From assembly GCA_020439485.1 (NCBI GenBank), contig JAGQSP010000239.1:1-7346 (forward strand): 7,346 bases of DNA, in the 5' to 3' direction. Shown here piece by piece: positions 5,133 to 7,346 of the stretch (positions are counted from its first letter, which is position 1; the number at the start of each line of letters is the position of its first letter). The notes under the pieces were generated by a model. The model was given only the letters and a program-made list of their open reading frames with translations. It was not told the origin of the DNA and did not search any database. This DNA comes from Acidimicrobiales bacterium (lineage in GTDB: Bacteria; Actinomycetota; Acidimicrobiia; Acidimicrobiales; Poriferisodalaceae). The translations under genes and the position numbers were made by a program.

Positions 5133-6428
5133 GTGGCTTCCACACCCGTGTCCGAGACCAGACGAACCGAGAAGATCAAGCGGCGTCGCGCCGCCGTTCT
5201 GGGGACCTTCGCGGGCATAGCACTGTTCGTCCTGGCTCTGGGCGTCTTCTCGGTCGGACAGGCCTCGCGGCGGGTGACCGAGCGCGCCAGCTCGGCACAC
5301 TCATACGACGAGCTGTTGATGTCGGCAACGGTCGCGAGGGCCCAGCTGAGTTTCACGTCCCTCGTTTACGAGCTCGGACAGACGGCCGAGATCGACGTGG
5401 CGAGACCGATCGAATCGAACCTCGGCAACGTGTCAGGGTCGATGACGAACATGGCCGTGATCGTCGAGGAGGCCAGGCGCGACGGGGTTGGCCTGTTGCC
5501 CACCACGGAAGACTCGGTGGGGCGATTCCGCGAGCGGGTCAGGGAGGTCAGCCTCGCACTGTCCAACGGCGAGGACGGCATCTCACTCGACGCCATGGAG
5601 CAGGCATACGACGAGTTGGCAGACGTGGTGGCGCGCGACCGCGACGACGCACTGGACCTGCTCGACGCCGCCGACGCCGAGCTGACCGATCTGGGCACGC
5701 TGGTCGGTGCGATCATCGCCTTCCTGATTCCCACCGTCGCGGTGATGATCTATCGCGAGCTGACGCGACCTCAACGCGAGGTCCTCGAGTTGGAGGCCGC
5801 CCTGGCCAAGGGCCACGCCCAGACCCTCGTGCGGCGAAAGCTGGTCGACCGGTTCGTCGAGAGAGCACGGATGCGCCCAGAGTCGCATCTGACGGCCCCC
5901 ATAGAGCGGTTCGTGGCCGCCACCGAGGTTGTCGACGGAGCCAGAGCTCCCGATCTTCAGACGCTCGAGTCTGGCGAGCTCAGCTCGATGTTGTGGCGTG
6001 CCGGTCGTGTCACCGGCGTCGAGGTCGAGGTCAGCGGACCCACCGGAATCGTCACCATGACCGACGGCGGGGTCTTCTTCGATGCCGTGCGGCTGTTGAT
6101 TCGCGATCTCGCGGGTTCGGGCGCATCGTTGGTGTTCTGCGAGATCATCGACCTGGCTTCGGCTGTCGAGCTGCGGTTGGGTCACGACGGGGTGCGGCGC
6201 ACCAGCACCGAGGCCGCCTTGGCCCTCGAGCCCGACAGCTCGAACCTGCTCGACATAGTGCGCAGCAAACGCAGCGCCGACCTGTGGGTTGCGCGAACCC
6301 TTCTGAGAGCGATAGGCGCGGACCTGCGCGCTGTCAGCAAGAACCCCAGCGTTTCCTATGCCGTTGTGGTGCCCCGCGTTGCCACCGAATCAACGAAACA
6401 GCGCCAGGGGGCCGTAGCCACGAGGTGA
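5133..6428 (+). CDS. Membrane sensor protein with strongly degenerate kinase-like domain (paralogue 2)
   Basis: A 431-residue paralogue of the preceding gene with the same layout: basic N-terminus (KIKRRR, 14-19), membrane helix 1 (about 20-41), extracytoplasmic domain (42-187), membrane helix 2 (about 188-207) and a cytoplasmic part. The segment around helix 1 (37-74) matches paralogue 1 at about 24 of 38 residues, and the exit of helix 2 reads YRELTRP against YREITRP. The cytoplasmic half is more eroded. LGHDGV (349-354) aligns with FSHDGV of paralogue 1, but the second glycine-rich box is lost (SADLWVARTLLRAIGADL, 381-398). A histidine at 252 (SHLTAPIERF) lies near the usual phosphoacceptor helix but lacks the normal context. 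The start is uncertain: GTG 5133 leaves a seven-base gap, GTG 5148 is possible, and TTG 5079 would overlap the upstream gene by 47 bases. None has a good ribosome binding site, suggesting coupling to the upstream gene. Confidence 0.8.
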   Translation: MASTPVSETRRTEKIKRRRAAVLGTFAGIALFVLALGVFSVGQASRRVTERASSAHSYDELLMSATVARAQLSFTSLVYELGQTAEIDVARPIESNLGNVSGSMTNMAVIVEEARRDGVGLLPTTEDSVGRFRERVREVSLALSNGEDGISLDAMEQAYDELADVVARDRDDALDLLDAADAELTDLGTLVGAIIAFLIPTVAVMIYRELTRPQREVLELEAALAKGHAQTLVRRKLVDRFVERARMRPESHLTAPIERFVAATEVVDGARAPDLQTLESGELSSMLWRAGRVTGVEVEVSGPTGIVTMTDGGVFFDAVRLLIRDLAGSGASLVFCEIIDLASAVELRLGHDGVRRTSTEAALALEPDSSNLLDIVRSKRSADLWVARTLLRAIGADLRAVSKNPSVSYAVVVPRVATESTKQRQGAVATR

Positions 6429-6440
6429 CCGCCCACTCCG

Positions 6441-6464
6441 AGATGACCAGTTCCAGATGACCAG
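6441..6464 (+). repeat. Ten-base direct repeat at the start of the secreted-protein gene
   Basis: AGATGACCAG occurs twice, at 6441-6450 and 6455-6464, separated by TTCC. Each copy carries an ATG, so the start-codon context has been duplicated. The second copy holds the start of the long reading frame. Confidence 0.7.
6443..6460 (+). CDS. Possible five-codon upstream ORF (MTSSR)
   Basis: ATG 6443 opens a five-codon frame, MTSSR, that ends with TGA 6458-6460. This stop overlaps the ATG (6457-6459) of the secreted repeat protein as ATGA, the classic coupling arrangement. No strong ribosome binding site precedes either ATG; GAGG at 6422-6425 is about 17 bases away. It could be a translational coupling leader or a by-product of the ten-base direct repeat. 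Confidence 0.3.
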   Translation: MTSSR

Positions 6465-7346
6465 ACGCAGACTGCTGTCGAACAACAAATGGAACGCCGT
6501 GCAGTTCAGGTGGGCGCTTGCGACGGTGATGATTCTCCTGCCCGGGATCGTGATGGTTCCCGAGCAGGCTTTGGCGCGCCAAACCGCCGATCAGACCGAT
6601 CTCGTAGTTGCCCTCTCATGTGGGTTTGATGCGGATGGTGACGGTATCTGCGACACCGAAGAAGACGCCAACGCTGACCTCGACGGTGATCCTTCGACCA
6701 ATCCGGGCCCTGACACGGACGGCGACCTCATCCCCAACTATCTCGATCCCGACGACGACGGCGACGCGATGCCCACGGCATCTGAAAACGCCGACCCCAA
6801 CGCAGACGGCGACCCGCGCGATGCGGTCGATTCGAACCACGATGGCGTGGCCGATTATCTGTCGGCGCCCACCCTTCCGGCGGGCGGGCAGGTGACGTGG
6901 CTCCAGAAGATCAGCGACACCGCAGGCGGTTTCGCCGGAACACTCGGGTTCGACGACCAGTTCGGTATGTCGGCTACAGCCATCGGTGACATCGATGGCG
7001 ACGGCGTCACCGACATCGCCGTGGGCGCCATCAACGACGACGATGGCGGCACAGACCGCGGCGCCATCTACATCCTGTTCCTCAACCCAGACGGCACCGT
7101 CAAAGCCGAACAAAAGATCAGCGACACCGCCGGCGGGTTCTCGTCACCACTGCAGAACACCGACCTGTTCGGAAAGGCGATCGCTTCGATCGGCGACCTC
7201 GACGGCGACGGGGTTAACGACCTGGCGGTAGGCGCGTACTACGCCGACGACGGCGGTACAGACCGCGGCGCCGTATACATCCTGTTCCTCAACACCGACG
7301 GCACCGTCAAAGCCGAACAAGAGATCAGCTCCACCGCCGGCGGGCT
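6457..7346 (+). CDS. Secreted calcium-loop and FG-GAP repeat protein (N-terminal part)
   Basis: The first 296 codons of a gene that runs off the right edge without a stop. Residues 1-40 form a signal peptide: MTRRR, a long n-region, a hydrophobic core (about 19-34) and a likely cleavage after EQALA (36-40). Residues 55-135 hold acidic loops of the DxDxDG type (DADGDGICD 58-66, DTDGDLIPNYLD 86-97, DPDDDGD 97-103, DSNHDGVADYL 125-135) as in thrombospondin type 3 repeats, expected to bind calcium; C55 and C65 flank the first loop. From about 148, FG-GAP (integrin-alpha-like) repeats follow at an exact 69-residue period, with FG plus GDIDGDGVTDIAVGA (169-191) and GDLDGDGVNDLAVGA (246-260). Such repeats usually build a beta-propeller on the cell surface or in secreted proteins. 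It lies 28 bases after paralogue 2 on the same strand and may be co-transcribed. An anchor or enzymatic domain, if any, is beyond the window. Confidence 0.88.
   Translation, partial: MTRRRLLSNNKWNAVQFRWALATVMILLPGIVMVPEQALARQTADQTDLVVALSCGFDADGDGICDTEEDANADLDGDPSTNPGPDTDGDLIPNYLDPDDDGDAMPTASENADPNADGDPRDAVDSNHDGVADYLSAPTLPAGGQVTWLQKISDTAGGFAGTLGFDDQFGMSATAIGDIDGDGVTDIAVGAINDDDGGTDRGAIYILFLNPDGTVKAEQKISDTAGGFSSPLQNTDLFGKAIASIGDLDGDGVNDLAVGAYYADDGGTDRGAVYILFLNTDGTVKAEQEISSTAGG
6904..7346 (+). repeat. 207-base tandem repeats encoding FG-GAP units
   Basis: Units begin at 6904, 7111 and 7318 (the last is cut by the edge), each opening with CARNAGATCAGC-like sequence. The spacing is 207 bases, or 69 codons, both times. 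Units 1 and 2 share about 49 of 69 residues by hand count. The segment 7043-7139 and its counterpart 7250-7346 differ at about 10 of 97 bases, so parts are much more alike at DNA level than the rest. This suggests recent duplication or gene conversion within the array. Confidence 0.85.

Noticed and set aside
6429..6456. Search for a terminator or promoter between the second receptor and the secreted-protein gene
   Set aside because: No stem-loop and no convincing TANNNT element were found in these 28 bases, so no boundary was called; co-transcription remains possible.

Overview
The window is high-GC DNA, almost fully coding, with GTG starts and little spacing between genes. The gene order gcvH, garA-like FHA gene, ftsR-like MerR gene is a conserved actinobacterial block. 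The leaderless-looking promoters (TANNNT hexamer 6-8 bases before the start codon) fit the same phylum. The zinc-ribbon form of the FHA protein and the repeat-rich secreted protein suggest an environmental actinobacterium, perhaps Acidimicrobiia. That placement is an inference and was not tested by any search.

Layout. (1) Positions 1-1641, minus strand: a housekeeping cluster read in the order pgsA-like phospholipid synthase, gcvH, zinc-ribbon FHA protein (GarA/OdhI family), and the first 33 codons of a MerR-family regulator (FtsR/Rv1828 type) cut by the window edge. (2) Positions 1683-2075, plus strand: a HIT-family nucleotide-binding protein, divergent from pgsA across a 41-base gap. (3) Positions 2080-3705, minus strand: a membrane-anchored, GAF-like and GGDEF diguanylate cyclase, tail to tail with the HIT gene. 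(4) Positions 3791-6428, plus strand: two tandem paralogous membrane proteins built like sensor histidine kinases but with eroded or missing catalytic residues. (5) Positions 6457-7346, plus strand, cut by the window edge: a secreted protein with a signal peptide, calcium-loop (thrombospondin-3-like) repeats and FG-GAP/integrin-alpha-like repeats of exactly 69 codons.

The left part is ordinary core metabolism and regulation. The right part is the most interesting. A c-di-GMP synthase, two apparently inactive kinase-like receptors that share a conserved extracellular juxtamembrane segment, and a probable surface or secreted repeat protein sit together around one divergent 85-base control region. 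A working hypothesis is an envelope signalling module in which the degenerate receptors and the cyclase control surface display or attachment. The sequence shows the architecture and adjacency; the functional link is inference. No RNA genes, CRISPR arrays, insertion sequences, or gene-free stretches over 300 bases were seen.
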